A DNA stretch of 64,000 nucleotides from Vandiemenella viatica (lineage: Eukaryota > Arthropoda > Insecta > Orthoptera > Morabidae): NCBI GenBank assembly GCA_031002005.1, contig CM061919.1, positions 221,896,739-221,960,738 on the forward strand, written 5' to 3'. The position numbers and the translations under genes are program-made. The notes under the pieces are model-generated. The model did no database searches and had not been told where the DNA came from. It worked only from the letters and a program-made list of their open reading frames with translations. Below, in pieces: positions 12,081-24,305 of this stretch; positions within the stretch are counted from its first letter, which is position 1, and every line of letters begins with the position of its first letter.

Positions 12081-13521
12081 CACACCCACACACCCACACA
12101 CCCACACACCCACACACCCACACACCCACACACCCACACACCCACACACCCACACACCGACACACCCACACACCGACACACCGACACACCGACACAACCA
12201 CACACCGACACAACCACACACCGACACAACCACACACCGACACAACCACACACCGACACAACCACACACCGACACAACCACACACCGACACAACCACACA
12301 CCGACACAACCACACACCGACACAACCACACACCGACACAACCACACACCGACACAACCACACACCGACACAACCACACACCGACACAACCACACACCGA
12401 CACAACCACACACCGACACAACCACACACCCACACACACACACAACCACACACCGACACAACCACACACCGACACAACCACACTCCGACACAACCACACT
12501 CCGACACAACCACACTCCGACACAACCACACTCCGACACAACCACACTCCGACACAACCACACTCCGACACAACCACACTCCGACACAACCACACTCCGA
12601 CACAACCACACTCCGACACAACCACACTCCGACACAACCACACTCCGACACAACCACACTCCGACACAACCACACTCCGACACAACCACACTCCGACACA
12701 ACCACACTCCGACACAACCACACTCCGACACAACCACACTCCGACACAACCACACTCCGACACAACCACACTCCGACACAACCACACTCCGACACAACCA
12801 CACTCCGACACAACCACACTCCGACACAACCACACTCCGACACAACCACACTCCGACACAACCACACTCCGACACAACCACACTCCGACACAACCACACT
12901 CCGACACAACCACACTCCGACACAACCACACTCCGACACAACCACACTCCGACACAACCACACTCCGACACAACCACACTCCGACACAACCACACTCCGA
13001 CACAACCACACTCCGACACAACCACACTCCGACACAACCACACTCCGACACAACCACACTCCGACACAACCACACTCCGACACAACCACACTCCGACACA
13101 ACCACACTCCGACACAACCACACTCCGACACAACCACACTCCGACACAACCACACTCCGACACAACCACACTCCGACACAACCACACTCCGACACAACCA
13201 CACTCCGACACAACCACACTCCGACACAACCACACACCGACACAACCACACACCGACACAACCACACCCCGACACAACCACACACCGACACAACCACACC
13301 CCGACACAACCACACACCGACACAACCACACACCCACACACCGACACAACCACACACCGACACAACCACACACCGACACAACCACACACCGACACAACCA
13401 CACACCGACACAACCACACACCGACACAACCACACACCGACACAACCACACACCGACACAACCACACACCGACACAACCACACACCGACACAACCACACA
13501 CCGACACAACCACACACTGAC
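12081..13521. repeat. 1.44 kb minisatellite, 16-bp unit, layered variants
   Basis: Begins as an 8-bp CACACCCA repeat (about 12,081-12,155), becomes a 16-bp unit CACACCGACACAACCA, then switches at about 12,481 to a homogeneous block of the variant CACTCCGACACAACCA (about 46 copies), and returns to CACACCGACACAACCA from about 13,225 to the end. The unit has no stop codons on the strands concerned and its length is not a multiple of 3, so several frames stay open for about 500 codons reading the same 16-residue cycle. These open frames are by-products of the repeat and not genes. Confidence 0.97.
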
Positions 13522-13710
13522 ATGGATGTTAAACGAGAATCACTGCAATGGACTCTTTTAGGAGAAAGGATGAGTAGTCGGATGAAACGCGTGAGTAGAG
13601 TAACGGCAACACCAGTTCCATTCCCTTTTCTCTGTTTAAAAAGATGCGATTTTTAAATGGGCATTCAAATTTAAACTAATGCACTGGTTTGCCAACACTC
13701 TGGACAATAT

Positions 13711-13945
13711 TTTTTTTTATGGCATTCGACTTCCAAGGCCACAGCCAGCTCAGTGTAATCATTATGACTCATCCAGTGTATCATTTTCTCTTGTGAATTG
13801 TTGCTACTAGATAGCTACACCACAGTATGGACATGAAATTAACACACAATATTTTAACACTCATGCCCTCGGCCGGATTAGAACCGGCGACCTTCGGTAC
13901 GCGGAGCCAGTATTCTATCCCCTTCACTACAGAGGCCGGCGGCCA
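13711..13945 (-). mobile_element. tRNA-derived SINE, second family
   Basis: On the minus strand, a tRNA-like head (TCTGTAGTGAAGGGGATAGA and CGCCGGTTCTAATCCGGCCG as B box) is followed by a body (GTTAATTTCATGTCCATAC, ACACTGGATGAGTCATAATG) and a short A-tail at about 13,711. Related sequence is at 26,395-26,560 and 54,770-54,920. Confidence 0.6.
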
Positions 13946-14389
13946 ATTTAACCAATAATAGCTTTATCATAACTGTCAATTCACTAAATTTTATACTACG
14001 ACCCAAGACGCATATTAAACAGAACAGGAACTTTAAAAATAGTTATAACTGATTTTTGTATTTAACATTGAAGATGCGTAAAAGTGCTCAAATTTTCTCT
14101 ATTGCCAAAGTAAAACTGATAAGTAACTGGAGGCAAAAGTAAAAAACGAATCAACTAATGTCTGCTTAAGAGTCTAACAACGAACTACATTTAAACGCAT
14201 CAGATATAAGTATAAAACAACCTAATCTATAAACTGCGCAAAGAATTAAAATCAAATCTATATAGTTAACGGAAATTCAAAGACGATCCAGTTTGCGACT
14301 TGTCGACGATACAAAAATCAATGTTCTGATACCGGGACCACACGCTTGGCACTTGCCACAAACTCCAAGCCACTACAAACGCTTGGTTA
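13946..14389. other. Intron sequence, nothing recognised
   Basis: AT-rich, no supported feature. Confidence 0.4.
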
Positions 14390-14397
14390 ATTATGGG

Positions 14398-14653
14398 CAG
14401 GGCCAGCGTTAGGAGGGGTTAAGCGGGGCATAAGTACCCGGGGCCCGGGCCACCAAAGGGGGACTCGCCGGCCTGGGTGCCTAAATAAATAGAAATCAAA
14501 CAAATTTTAAAATCTGCACCAATAATTTTAAACGTTTTTGTTTTAAAATTTTCTGGGTTATCCAAAAAAACCAAAGTGTAAAGTAAAAATATTTTCGGAG
14601 AGGGGGCGCTAAGATCGCTTACCCGGGGCCCGAGAATCGTAGCGCCGACCTTG
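14398..14653 (+). mobile_element. hAT-type MITE with 8-bp target duplication ATTATGGG
   Basis: 256 bp with imperfect ends CAGGGCCAGCGTTAGG and, inward from the right, CAAGGTCGGCGCTACG. Perfect 8-bp duplications ATTATGGG lie at 14,390-14,397 and 14,654-14,661. It contains two CCCGGGGCCCG blocks in inverted orientation near its ends. Confidence 0.85.
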
Positions 14654-14661
14654 ATTATGGG

Positions 14662-15530
14662 TAGCCAAACAGTCCTCCACACGCTTACTGGTGAACTTGT
14701 ACGTTTTGGAGAAGCAAGCATGACAGACGACGAGGTTGTGCCGGCCATAACTTTTGGCCTAACCTATTTTTACTTACATATTTTTTAAAAAAAAAAACAG
14801 AAAGACGGCAAAGAAGATGGTGGATGTTAAAAATTCCATAGAAACCGTACCAGATAATTATAATTTCTTTCATGGCTTGACGAGGTTTGGCAAGCGTGTG
14901 GCCCGGCTTGATAGGAGTATACCATTCAACGCATGGAGTGATTTTTGGTATACCGTGGATTTATAAATCTCAATGGCCCGATTTGGGCTCAAACCTGTGT
15001 CATCTTGAATGTCCGGCCAGGAAATTAATAGCTTTTCCATCAAGCTCATTTGGCGGTGGGATAATCCGCAACAAAAATCCCAAAACACCAACAAAGCCAA
15101 TCATACTTTACATGAGCTTGAAGAGTTGAGTAATTTCTTTAAGTGCAATGTTTGCGCAGATATAGCTAGTTTTGCAGAATTTAGCATCTATATTTCAATT
15201 CACGCTGAATGCCCTTTATACATTTCATTAATTCCAATATATTGCTAGTACAAAAGTATTTTCAAATCAAATTTTGACATACAACACTTAATTTGAAATT
15301 ATTAAATTTCTCGTGATCTATAAAACTATTTCATTTTTCGACATTTACTCTTTCCGAAATAATTTTTTTCAATGCATTTCATATTTAAAAACAAATTTCT
15401 CATGTAAAAACCATTTAATTTTAAATGTAGGTTTCATCCAACGTACTGTAAAGATAACAAAATGAGTTTTCGCATATTTAAAGGAATTCACATATTAACC
15501 TAGATGGGCAGTGCATGCAATGAAAAAAAC
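14662..15530. other. Intron sequence with a degenerate SINE
   Basis: About 14,873-15,040 is a weakly conserved minus-strand copy of the main SINE (GGAGTGATTTTTGGTATACC, CAATGGCCCGATTTGGGCTC). The rest is AT-rich and empty as far as I can see. Confidence 0.4.
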
Positions 15531-15539
15531 GATCGGCTA

Positions 15540-16880
15540 GAGATTATGACGGCCTATCCGCTGAGGTACTTCAACTGACTGGAGAAGAACCTAGACACAC
15601 CTAGCTAAGGTATTTTCAAAATGCCTCTACGTGAAAAATATCCCATCTAGCTGGAACAAATCAATAATTGTGTTGCTGCACAAAAAAGGCAGTCGTTAAC
15701 ATTGGGAACTACCGCCCCATCAGCCTGCTCCCTGGCATTTATAAAGTGTTTAGAAGGTCATCAATAATCGTATCAGTTCTACCTTTGACACAGTACAATC
15801 AATCGAAAAGGCTAGCTTTAGGTCTTGATTCAGCGCTATAGATCACAACCAATTCATTCACGAAGTAATAAAACGCGCGAATGAATACCAGCTATCGCCA
15901 TGTATGTCATTTATCGATTTTGAAAAAGTTTTTGATTCAGTCCAACACTATGCAATCATGCAAGCCCTTCTAGAACAAGGTGTGAATCCAGGCTATATCA
16001 ACATACTGTATAACTTCTACAGTACTTCCACTGCCTTTGTCAACATCGCTGAAGCCACCAAAGGGTTCCCAGAAGATAATGAGACAGAAGAAGACTCAAT
16101 ATCCCCCCTCCCCACGCCATTCACATCAGTCCTGGAGTTGGCAATGTCAAAATAGAGGGTTGAGAATAAATGGAAGAAGTCTTCTACAACTTAAGATTAG
16201 CTGATATAGTTTTACTCTCAAACAGTTTGGAAGAGCTAAAAACTAAAGGCAGCTTGCAGATAAGTGGGCCTTAAAATCTATGAAAAAGCAAAATCATGCA
16301 AAACAAATGGGTAGATAAAGACAAACCAGACACGAAAGAAACTGGTATTGAATCCATAGAACAGTACATCTATCTTGGCCAACTGATCAATATGAATGGC
16401 GACTAAAGGTCCCAGATCTACAGATGCACAAAGCTGGGCTGAAGAACACACGGAAGAAATTCCATTGTTTTTAAATCAAACATACCAATATCTTTATTTT
16501 TTTTTTTTAAAAAAAACAATTTTAACAATGTGTATTACCGGTCCTCACATATGCCCGCCAGACTTGGACCCTAACAGTGAAATGGAGCAAAATTGAGAAC
16601 TGCCCAGCAAAGTATGAAAAGAGCAACACTAGGGTTTACAAGAAGAGATAGGAAAACATTCGTTTGATGACCAAAGTGACATACATCTTAGAAAAAGCGA
16701 AAAAGAGATGACAGATGGAGTACGGCAGTTCTGGAATGGATACCAAGGATTTTTAAATAACAAGAGGAAGACCCCCCGGACCGTTAGGATAGACACATAC
16801 GACGAGTAAAGGCGTAAACTGTAAGAGAGTTGCCCAAGATCGATCAGCCTGTAAGGAACTAGAACCAAATTATGTAACAT
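15540..16880 (+). pseudogene. RTE-like reverse transcriptase relic
   Basis: Stop-ridden plus-strand relic of a non-LTR retroelement. In order: TTATGACGGCCTATCC (degenerate D-G-L block), WNKSIIVLLHKKGSR, the palm motif SFIDFEKVFDSVQHYAIMQA at about 15.90-15.96 kb with the YINILYNFYS block after it, then ESIEQYIYLGQLINMNGD at about 16.35 kb and, near the end, VLPVLTYARQTWTLT (frame-shifted) at about 16.53-16.58 kb. These are the usual landmarks of RTE-type reverse transcriptases that insect annotations often carry. Several frameshifts; not functional. Confidence 0.75.
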
Positions 16881-17656
16881 TAAATTGTAAAATATAGCTC
16901 ATCTGGCTTAAAGAAGCTGCATCCTGAAACAAGGATTGATAAAGCTGTAAAAATAAACAAATTTATTCAATGTAAAAGGACCCAAATTTCACATCACAAA
17001 CACGACTTCTCATTGCTTACACTCTTCCTTCCCCTCCGCCCCAACAGCAAGCTGGGATCTTGTTGAAGGCACGCGTCCTGCTTTTATATAACCGGAACAA
17101 TTTAATTTCCTAACACTCCTTTAGACTCCATCCAACTGAATTGATCAAGGCTCCATTAAAATATTTCATGACATACAGTTATACTAATATCTATTGCATG
17201 TAACAAGCAGTAGTTCCAGCTTTTCAAATCCTTCAACATATTACGTACGCAGACTTTGTGTAGTAAAACTAGGGACCACTGACAGGACGACACGTGTCGT
17301 CCAGGTGCCATCACAACCTCGGAGGCAGCGAAGGTCAACGCTAAGCTTTCCCCCAGTTGAAACAAGGCCGCTACCACCAGATGCACCTCACCAACAAGCA
17401 TTAAACACAATGTACCGCTTAGAGAATCCTACTCGCTAGATACCACGACCGTGTCATATTTCAGGACCAACTTGTGGTAAATTATTAGCCAATTATTTTG
17501 TATTACACAGGCCAGATAAAAAGCTCTTTCGGAAGATTCTGTAAATTAACAGCTAGTTAGACTACAGCGCAAGACACGATCGTGTTCTATGGTTCTTCCG
17601 TTTGTTTTTTTTTTTTCCCTTCCGTCTCTGCAACGATGAACTTTCGTTGTTCCGAA
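16881..17656. other. Intron sequence, nothing recognised
   Basis: No supported gene. Short open frames at 17.16-17.44 kb on both strands overlap one another and carry nothing recognisable. Confidence 0.4.
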
Positions 17657-18041
17657 TAGAGGTGGGCACAGTGATTCACTAAAAAGAGCGGTTGTTCATT
17701 TGATCACTCAATGAAAAGTAGTAGTTCTTTTGAATCGTTCACTTGCTCAGTAGCTCAGTTTTATTTCAGACTTTTATTTTAGGTCTCACCCCTCACAATC
17801 CGGTTATACCACCCCCACTTTCCGTTGGAAATACCCCCTTATGTGAACTTCAATAGAAATAGTAGACTTTTTTTTAGCTCTCCAGTCCACAAAACCCACG
17901 TGAGCTAGCTCTTCATGATCTTCGAAATCAACTGATTCGCCTAGAAGAACTACCGTTCACTTTTTAGTGAGCGACTGCTCACTCGCTCTTTTAAATGAAT
18001 TGCTCTAAAGAACTGATTCACTCGCGAACGACCCATCTCTA
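17657..18041 (+). mobile_element. hAT-type MITE with 8-bp target duplication GTTCCGAA
   Basis: 385 bp, left end TAGAGGTGGGCACAGTGATT and right end reading inward TAGAGATGGGTCGTTCGCGA. Perfect 8-bp duplications GTTCCGAA lie at 17,649-17,656 and 18,042-18,049. TAGAGATGGG ends are familiar from hAT non-autonomous elements of insects. Internal inverted stretches (GTTCACTTTTTAGTGA, AAGAGCGG/CGCTCTT) suggest extended subterminal repeats. Confidence 0.85.
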
Positions 18042-18049
18042 GTTCCGAA

Positions 18050-18534
18050 TATGAAGCAAAAACGCATTTGTTTCACCAAACACAAGAATGCCACTACTAG
18101 CGTCTTGGAAACTTCGAGAGATTGTTAGATCTTGACATCGAAGACGATAGAGGGTTGCGGACAAGAAACGAAGGAATTTGGCAATTACCTATAGATGGAA
18201 CCATTTCTGAAATCTGAAGGCCGAACCGGGAATCAAGCCACGTCCTCAATGCCAGCAAACAGACGTTGCGATTCAGTGTACCGAGGAGGCGGCGGCGAAA
18301 TAAATGCAGGTTCTATCATTCTGTCCAACAGGCGTCACGCAGCCTTAGCTTCCATCCGTACCTTACCAAGCCATACTATTACTATTACTCAGAGACTCAC
18401 TAAAAGTTGTCGGCGGAGGGCGCATTGTACCAATGCTGACGTGTAAACATTTGTGCATTGGAAGGGATATAGAGGATATCGCAGAAGGATACTGTTCACT
18501 CCCGCGTACTCTCGCGACTGTTCGATAACTCGAG
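18050..18534. other. Intron sequence with a repeat also found at 2.5 kb
   Basis: 18,370-18,490 matches 2,495-2,600 in direct orientation. No gene. Confidence 0.4.
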
Positions 18535-18915
18535 GGGAACCTCCGTAAACCACGTAGCTCCATTCTGGCCTCCTGTGAAACCCTCCCCCCTCCCCCACGT
18601 ACCCCGACCTTGCTTTTACCTCTACCCCCCCCCCCCAAGTAACACGTAGCTATTTTTCCTGTTGATTCCAGAAGATATTTTGTACTGTTTTCTCTTGTCG
18701 GACTATTGTAAATTACATACGGAGACAGTTGAATGACAAATAAATATTTACATGCTGTTGTGTGTTCAGTACTTTATTTCAACTGTGACAAATAATATGA
18801 ATAAGGATCCATGTAGCTTGGCTTGGGAAACCCCCCCCCCCCCAACGTAGCTCAGCATAGATTTCCAACCAACCCTCCCCTCCCTCGGCGGAGCCAAGTA
18901 GTTTATGGACGCTCC
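18535..18915 (+). mobile_element. Harbinger-like MITE, family 1 (left-arm copy, nearly full)
   Basis: Starts GGGAACCTCCGTAAACCACG and its right end reads inward GGAGCGTCCATAAACTACTT. The body matches family 1 (GTAGCTCCATTCTGGCCTCC, C-runs, TTTTGTACTGTTTTCTC). The right arm carries the same insertion at about 63,114-63,210 but has lost the right-hand part and is cut by a retroelement, so the insertion predates the duplication. Confidence 0.7.
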
Positions 18916-21528
18916 ATAGCTAGCAAGCCTCTTCTCGCCGGACAACAATCAGTTTCCCGAGCAACACAATGATTTATCATTTACCTGAAGGAAATACAGA
19001 AAAGCCGAAAATTGATTCAAATTTGACAAACAAAAATATGAGTAATCAGAATAGGGAAAGGGGGAGGATCATATGTGGCTTATGTCACAATTCTCCAAGC
19101 AACAAATTCATACTGCAGAGTAAAGCAGCTTGCGGCAGAAATTCAGTTAGCAGGCGCTTAAGCCAGGAGCTTGCCAGATAAACGGAAGCAGCAGGCGGAG
19201 TTGGTGGTGAGCAAGCGCTCTCCAGGCGGCAATTAAAGCCCAGGCCCGCAGGACATGTTAGCGGATAACGAGCAACCCGGGATCAAGCGAGAGTAACGCC
19301 GGCACTTCTAACGCCCCAGGCCCACACACCATGTCTTGGAACATAAAACAAGACAAAACTACGCAAACAATCGATCCTTCACTACATAAATAGTTTGTGT
19401 AGTGTCACAACACACTTCAGGAGCTGTGAAATACTGTACAACGCATAGACGAGAACTTGCACGCTGTAGTCTGGTGAATTTAATCATTTCTGGTGAGGAC
19501 TGCATTTTCAGACCAAACTTTCTGATGAACACTTTAACCAACCATAACATAGTGTTAGTTATCGAAGATCGAACCTCCATTCGCTATGGCATAGGGCCAT
19601 CTGGCTTGAAGTATCTTTTTGAGGACAATGTTGCCTCCAAACAAAATAAACAATACAGCTGTTAGCGAAGATTCTGAACAAACCATGACTATTCTGAAAT
19701 GATGGATTCTTGGCAGAGGCTTTGCAAAGTTGTTTTTATCTGCGGTTGCATAAGTTCAGGTATCGGATAAGACTAGACGAAATTATTAATCAACAGTTAC
19801 ACAACAGTGCTCGCAATGTCCCACAGCACTAAGTACTTGCAATATTTCGTGAACCGGAAATTCTACATTGAGATTCTGTGAACACAATCTCAGAACAATC
19901 GATCAAGATACTGATAAGAAAGAGTTGTTCTTAATGCTCACTTAACAGTACTTTTATTAGCATTACAGTTGCTCTATTAATCAATTTGAAGTACATACTT
20001 ATAAGAAAACTGCAGAGAAATTTTTGTCGGGAAACACTTGGAAGAGCAGTTTTGTAGCCAATTTTATGCTTAAATTACATTTCAGAGCGTACCAACAGCC
20101 TTGAGAGGTGAAGGTCACAGCGATTCTCTATGGTGGGAACTGCAGTACGAAGAGCAAGAAGTGATATTCTAGCTCTCAACTCTCGGATTTCAGAGCGATC
20201 TCAACACTGCTTTCCGATTGTTGACAGTTCACATGTACCTACCTAAAAAAGCAAGCTATTAAATCGTGTTAATTTTGACGTCTCTCCAAGGGGGGGGGGG
20301 GGGGGAAATGTAGACAGTTTTATCTCCTGTTTAACTATTTATACGAGAAGTCAATAAGTGTACGTTAATGGGGTGAACTGAAAGTCGCTATCACCGAATC
20401 GTTTAAGATGCATTGTTGTTTTAGGCACAAGTGGGGAACTTGCCAGCACAATCGGCGTATCTACAAAGTTGAACACTATAATGTATGGTAGCAGAAAATG
20501 AGGACGCCGCCTTCATTCAGGTTCACCGATGATACTGATCATACGGCCCTGGGCAGAGGGTCACAATGATTCATCTATCACGACAGTTCGAGTATAAAAA
20601 ATGCGCGTAAGTCTGGAAATGTTCTGTTATCCCAGCGATGAAAAGAGATGTTAATGGACGAATGAACAAGTAACAAGTGAAGTGGTTCCTGCGGGAGTCA
20701 GCACGCCTCGGGCAGGACTAGTCCGCACCACAAATTATAGCTTCCTCATCCTGTCCACAGCTCCAGTCACTCCAGTAAATTACACGAGGTCCGCACAGCC
20801 GGAAACTACGTCTATTTTTAAGACCAACCTGACAGAACAGTAATTGGCACATTAAAGAAAAAACCAGCCACTCTGCCTCCAACACAGGACTTAGCTCTTC
20901 CAAACAAGTCAACAGAATTAGAAAAATAATCTAATACCAGCAAGGATTTTTATAAAAAAAAATACTGGGTTTCAGAAGCTAAGATATGAGGAGAGAAAAC
21001 ACAAATTTAGGAATACTTAAAAACAATTTACCCGGAAAAATTGTACAACCGATCAATAACGGTGGTATTAGTTGGCCATATGAACGAAACATTGTGCTTT
21101 TGGGCTTCATAGCTAATCACTTCTGTACGTGCCATTATTAGCCATACAGATTTGATTAAAGCCTGGGTTAATTTGTTACAATTGCCACAGTACAAACTTG
21201 TTTTTTAATCTTTTCAAATCTGGGACGATTTGAATCGTTATGAGCTCTTCCATGTTCATATGCCGTCTGGAGTAATCATTACATCGACCTACATCTTGTT
21301 TGAAAATTGGCGAATACTCATGTTGGATTTTGAGTTCCAACCAAAATACAACTATACCATGCTCGCATATTTTCTTGTAAAGCCACAAGGGAAGTTACGA
21401 AATTTCAAGGTATAGCGTTTCCACCTCCCACGGGCGACTATTACAGAAACGAGATAGCAGCCATATCGTATTATCGCGAAAATCTGAAATTCATAAAGTT
21501 TGTGGAAACGTTACAGGAAAATGCGTAA
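18916..21528. other. Left-arm intron sequence, mirrored in the right arm
   Basis: Matches 60,519-63,113 in reverse. 19,180-19,310 is a GC-rich patch with many CpG that is also kept in the other arm (62,700-62,860). It could be regulatory, but nothing specific is seen. A poly(G) run at 20,290-20,306 is poly(T)/C in the partner. No gene found. Confidence 0.4.
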
Positions 21529-21793
21529 GGGGAGGGGGGCGTCCATTAATTATGTGAGGTGAAATAGGGGGAGAGGGGGGGCTCACGGAAATCTCATGAG
21601 AGGTTATGAAATTCGTAAAGGAAAGTAGAGCCAAAAACTGCGAGATCAAATAGCAGGGGAGGGGAGGTCCTCATCAAAATCTCACGTCATTTGGGGGATG
21701 GGGGGGGGGAGGGAGGACCGGCCAGATCTTGCAAAATCTCACCAAAAGGCGACGGGGATCCGGAATTGCGGAAAAACACCTCACGTCATTAAT
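21529..21793 (+). mobile_element. Harbinger-like MITE, family 2 (left arm)
   Basis: Left end after TAA reads GGGGAGGGGGGCGTCCATTA followed by ATTATGTGAGG. The right end is shortened but still has the inner TIR part (ATTAATGACGTGAGG read inward). The mirror copy is at 60,249-60,518. It shares CGTCCATxAATTA-type ends with the copy at 58,851. Confidence 0.65.
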
Positions 21794-23044
21794 GCGTAGG
21801 TTTCAATACGTTTACCTTCTGGCTGTTACGGTAGGGCTTAAATGCTGTCTGTGCCTTTTATTACGTCGAACAACGTAGTGTTCAACTGTATGAATTTCGA
21901 AAATTCGTAAATTCTTTTGTGATGACTTAGAAAAAACTTTGAAGCACATGAAATTAAAATGGTTTAATTCATACAAATTTGAAGAAGTTCGATCACCGAT
22001 CGCGAAGCCTGCATATATCTATTCGTTGAAATTTCAAGCCAAACAATGTCTACTTCGGACATATTTCATCATAGTTACGTCTCAAACATCATGCAACTAA
22101 TTCAAGGTTAACACATAAAGTTACAAGAAAACTTTTGAGATGCGTAGTGGCAGCCCTGCGAAACAGCGCCACGCAGAAAACATTGCTATTTAGTAATCGT
22201 GGATTAGTGGGATGGTCAACGGTAAGCTTTCGTCATAAAAAGGTTGCGAAAATCTAACCGACAGATTGGAATATGTGCAGAGGGATTTTCATGGTCAGAT
22301 TCCATGGAAACACGTAATACAAACGAGGATAAACTTTGAAAATACTGGACAGGCTCCGAAAAAGGCGGCGGCAAAACGAGCAAGTAGTGCTTGCTCCTAC
22401 TCCACACAATATCGGGCTGCATATCAGCCTTACAAGGCGTTCAATTCGTAAGCAAATAGTTGCGGTTCCGTTGTCCTGATAAGTGTTCGGAGAATTATCC
22501 ATTTATACTTAAAATTTCATCCTTACAAGCTGCAGATCGTATAAGAACTTAAGGGGAACGATCACCAGTTAATATTAGAATTCTGTGAAACAATTGAGGT
22601 AAACATTGACGAGGACACCATATTTCTGGAAAAGTTTCATCTCTGCGCCAATAAGCAGAACTTTTGTTACTGGACAAATAGCAATGCCCTTAACACAGCA
22701 GCAAGGTGACGGTCAGTCATATGACCGCATCACAACTGTCACTTCGAATCGGTGTATCAAGATGCAGCAAGATATCGCCAACTCCACTGAGCCGGTGCCA
22801 TGCCCGGGCTCCATTTCTCAAGGGATGGGGGAGTTGATTGATCCTACAATGTAAGAGCCCCTTGCCAGGATAACCGTACAGAGCTCAACGCCAGTGTCAA
22901 CGGAGGGAGCTATCCACTCGGGGTTGACTATACACCAGAGTGGAGGCTACAAGCAGCTACTAACGCCTTAGGGCAGAACACGAGTGAAGATGTTGCCTGC
23001 TTTTCTACTGAACAATCCCCACAACTTCACTAACAAAGGAGGCC
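21794..23044. other. Left-arm intron sequence, nothing recognised
   Basis: Matches 58,790-60,248 in the right arm apart from the MITE insertion there. Contains the ancestral empty site of the 58,851 MITE at about 22,968 (single TAA, read on the minus strand). Confidence 0.4.
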
Positions 23045-23860
23045 CGACAATTTTAAAATTCAAATTAAATTCATACTGTGTTTAATAAAAGCTCATGACC
23101 GGAGGTTTAATATGTGCTTCTTTACCGTTATCGAGAAAATCCGCATTGAAATATTCCGCTGCGTTTAAATACTTTCTACGTTAGGTAGCTTATAAGCAGC
23201 GCGTGGTACAGCTGTGTCTCATAAGATCGTCGTCGCCAGATCGAATATCCCTGTGGACAACTTATTCATTCATTCAAATATGTAATACAGATAATTCGCG
23301 GCAATTAGTTTTAACAATTATGTATATAATAAGTTTTTCTTAAAAAAAATCCTTTTTGTGGAAAAACCGACGGCGTCTCGTTTCGACCATCCTGTACCTG
23401 GTGCGGGAATGAACATATTTTGTTCAACTGTAACAGTCGAGTAACAATATTTCTATTTCAAACCTGCCGCAGCAAATTTCTGTTTTTGAAATATAACTGT
23501 TTGCAAACAACATAATGAAGTTCGCAACAGTGTTTTTTTCTCACAACAAACGGTATTTTTTTTTAAAAAAAAAACTTATAAGCATAGTTATTTACCTATT
23601 TGTCGGGAATTATCTGTATACACATGTGCATAAATAAAACTTGCCACCAGCGAGATTCGATACGGCGCAGACAGGCTTATAAGTTAGTTTGCTCGCTGCG
23701 CCACGCGCAACCTTTAAATTTCCGTAAGGTAGAAAGTATTTGAACGCAACGGAATATTCCAATGCAGAATTTCTCGACAACGGCGAAGAAACTGATGTTA
23801 CTGCTTTGCACCTCTGGCCATGAGCAACACGCAGTACGAATCGAATCTGAATTTTAAGAC
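23045..23860. repeat. Nested inverted repeat with tRNA-like inner ends (left arm)
   Basis: Two units of about 220 bp face each other. Outer parts match in inverse orientation: GAAATATTCCGCTGCGTTTA and AAATACTTTCTACGTTAGG at 23,144-23,186 pair with 23,722-23,770. The inner ends each resemble a tRNA head: GCGCGTGGTACAGCTG with AGATCGAATATCCC at 23,197-23,258 (plus), and GCGCGTGGCGCAGCGAGC with GTATCGAATCTC at 23,712-23,645 (minus). Probably two SINE-like units in head-to-head order. The mirror structure is at about 57,375-58,765. Confidence 0.6.
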
Positions 23861-24134
23861 TGGGAGCCTCCGCTTGTAAACCTGGTTTCAACAGGATAGT
23901 GCGACGTTTCACACAAGGCCATCGGTGAAAGCTGTGTAAGACTTTTCTGAAACCATGTGATCAATATTTTTAGACATACCCTGGTCCGCAGGCTCACCAG
24001 ATTTGTCAGTGTGAGATTTTTCTTTTACCGTAGTACTACCTTGAAGTGTGTACAGGCATCGCCAAGGACACCGAATTAAACAATTCGGAACATAATTCGT
24101 GGCATCCAAGCTGACGTAGAGGTGAGGCAGTTAC

Positions 24135-24305
24135 CTGTCCCTCCGGGGGAGCGTGCGTGTCTCCGTTGGCGTGGGCGGGCTTCACGGCGGGTCCGTCGCC
24201 GTCCTCTATCTTCTCCAGGCGGCCGTCCAGCGCCTGCCCGTCCACCTCTCCTTTCTTCGGCGTGGTCGTAATGTCGACAGACCGCTTACTCTGCCTGGCT
24301 CCCAT
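24135..24305 (-). CDS. Akap200: Akap200/MARCKS-like gene, coding exon 1 (left copy)
   Basis: First coding exon, 57 codons. It opens MGARQSKRSVDITTTPKKGE: Gly2 with a Ser at position 6 fits an N-myristoylation signal, and QSKRSVDITT with PKK is the conserved start of insect Akap200 proteins as I recall them. The exon ends at GAGGGACAG|GTAACT (phase 0), matching the phase-0 acceptor of the exon at 333-623. Upstream, a TATTTGCAG acceptor puts 22 nt of 5' UTR in the same exon (exon span 24,135-24,327). Inference: the product is membrane-tethered through myristate plus the basic effector domain. A nearly identical exon lies in opposite orientation at 56,957. The only coding differences are two synonymous changes. 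Confidence 0.82.

Noticed and set aside
12081..13521. Regular repeats that could suggest a CRISPR array
   Set aside because: Units are contiguous, with no unique spacers, in an animal genome. It is a minisatellite.
12006..13656. Four overlapping open frames of 477-541 codons
   Set aside because: They are translations of the 16-bp minisatellite, which lacks stops and cycles through all frames because 16 is not a multiple of 3. No gene.
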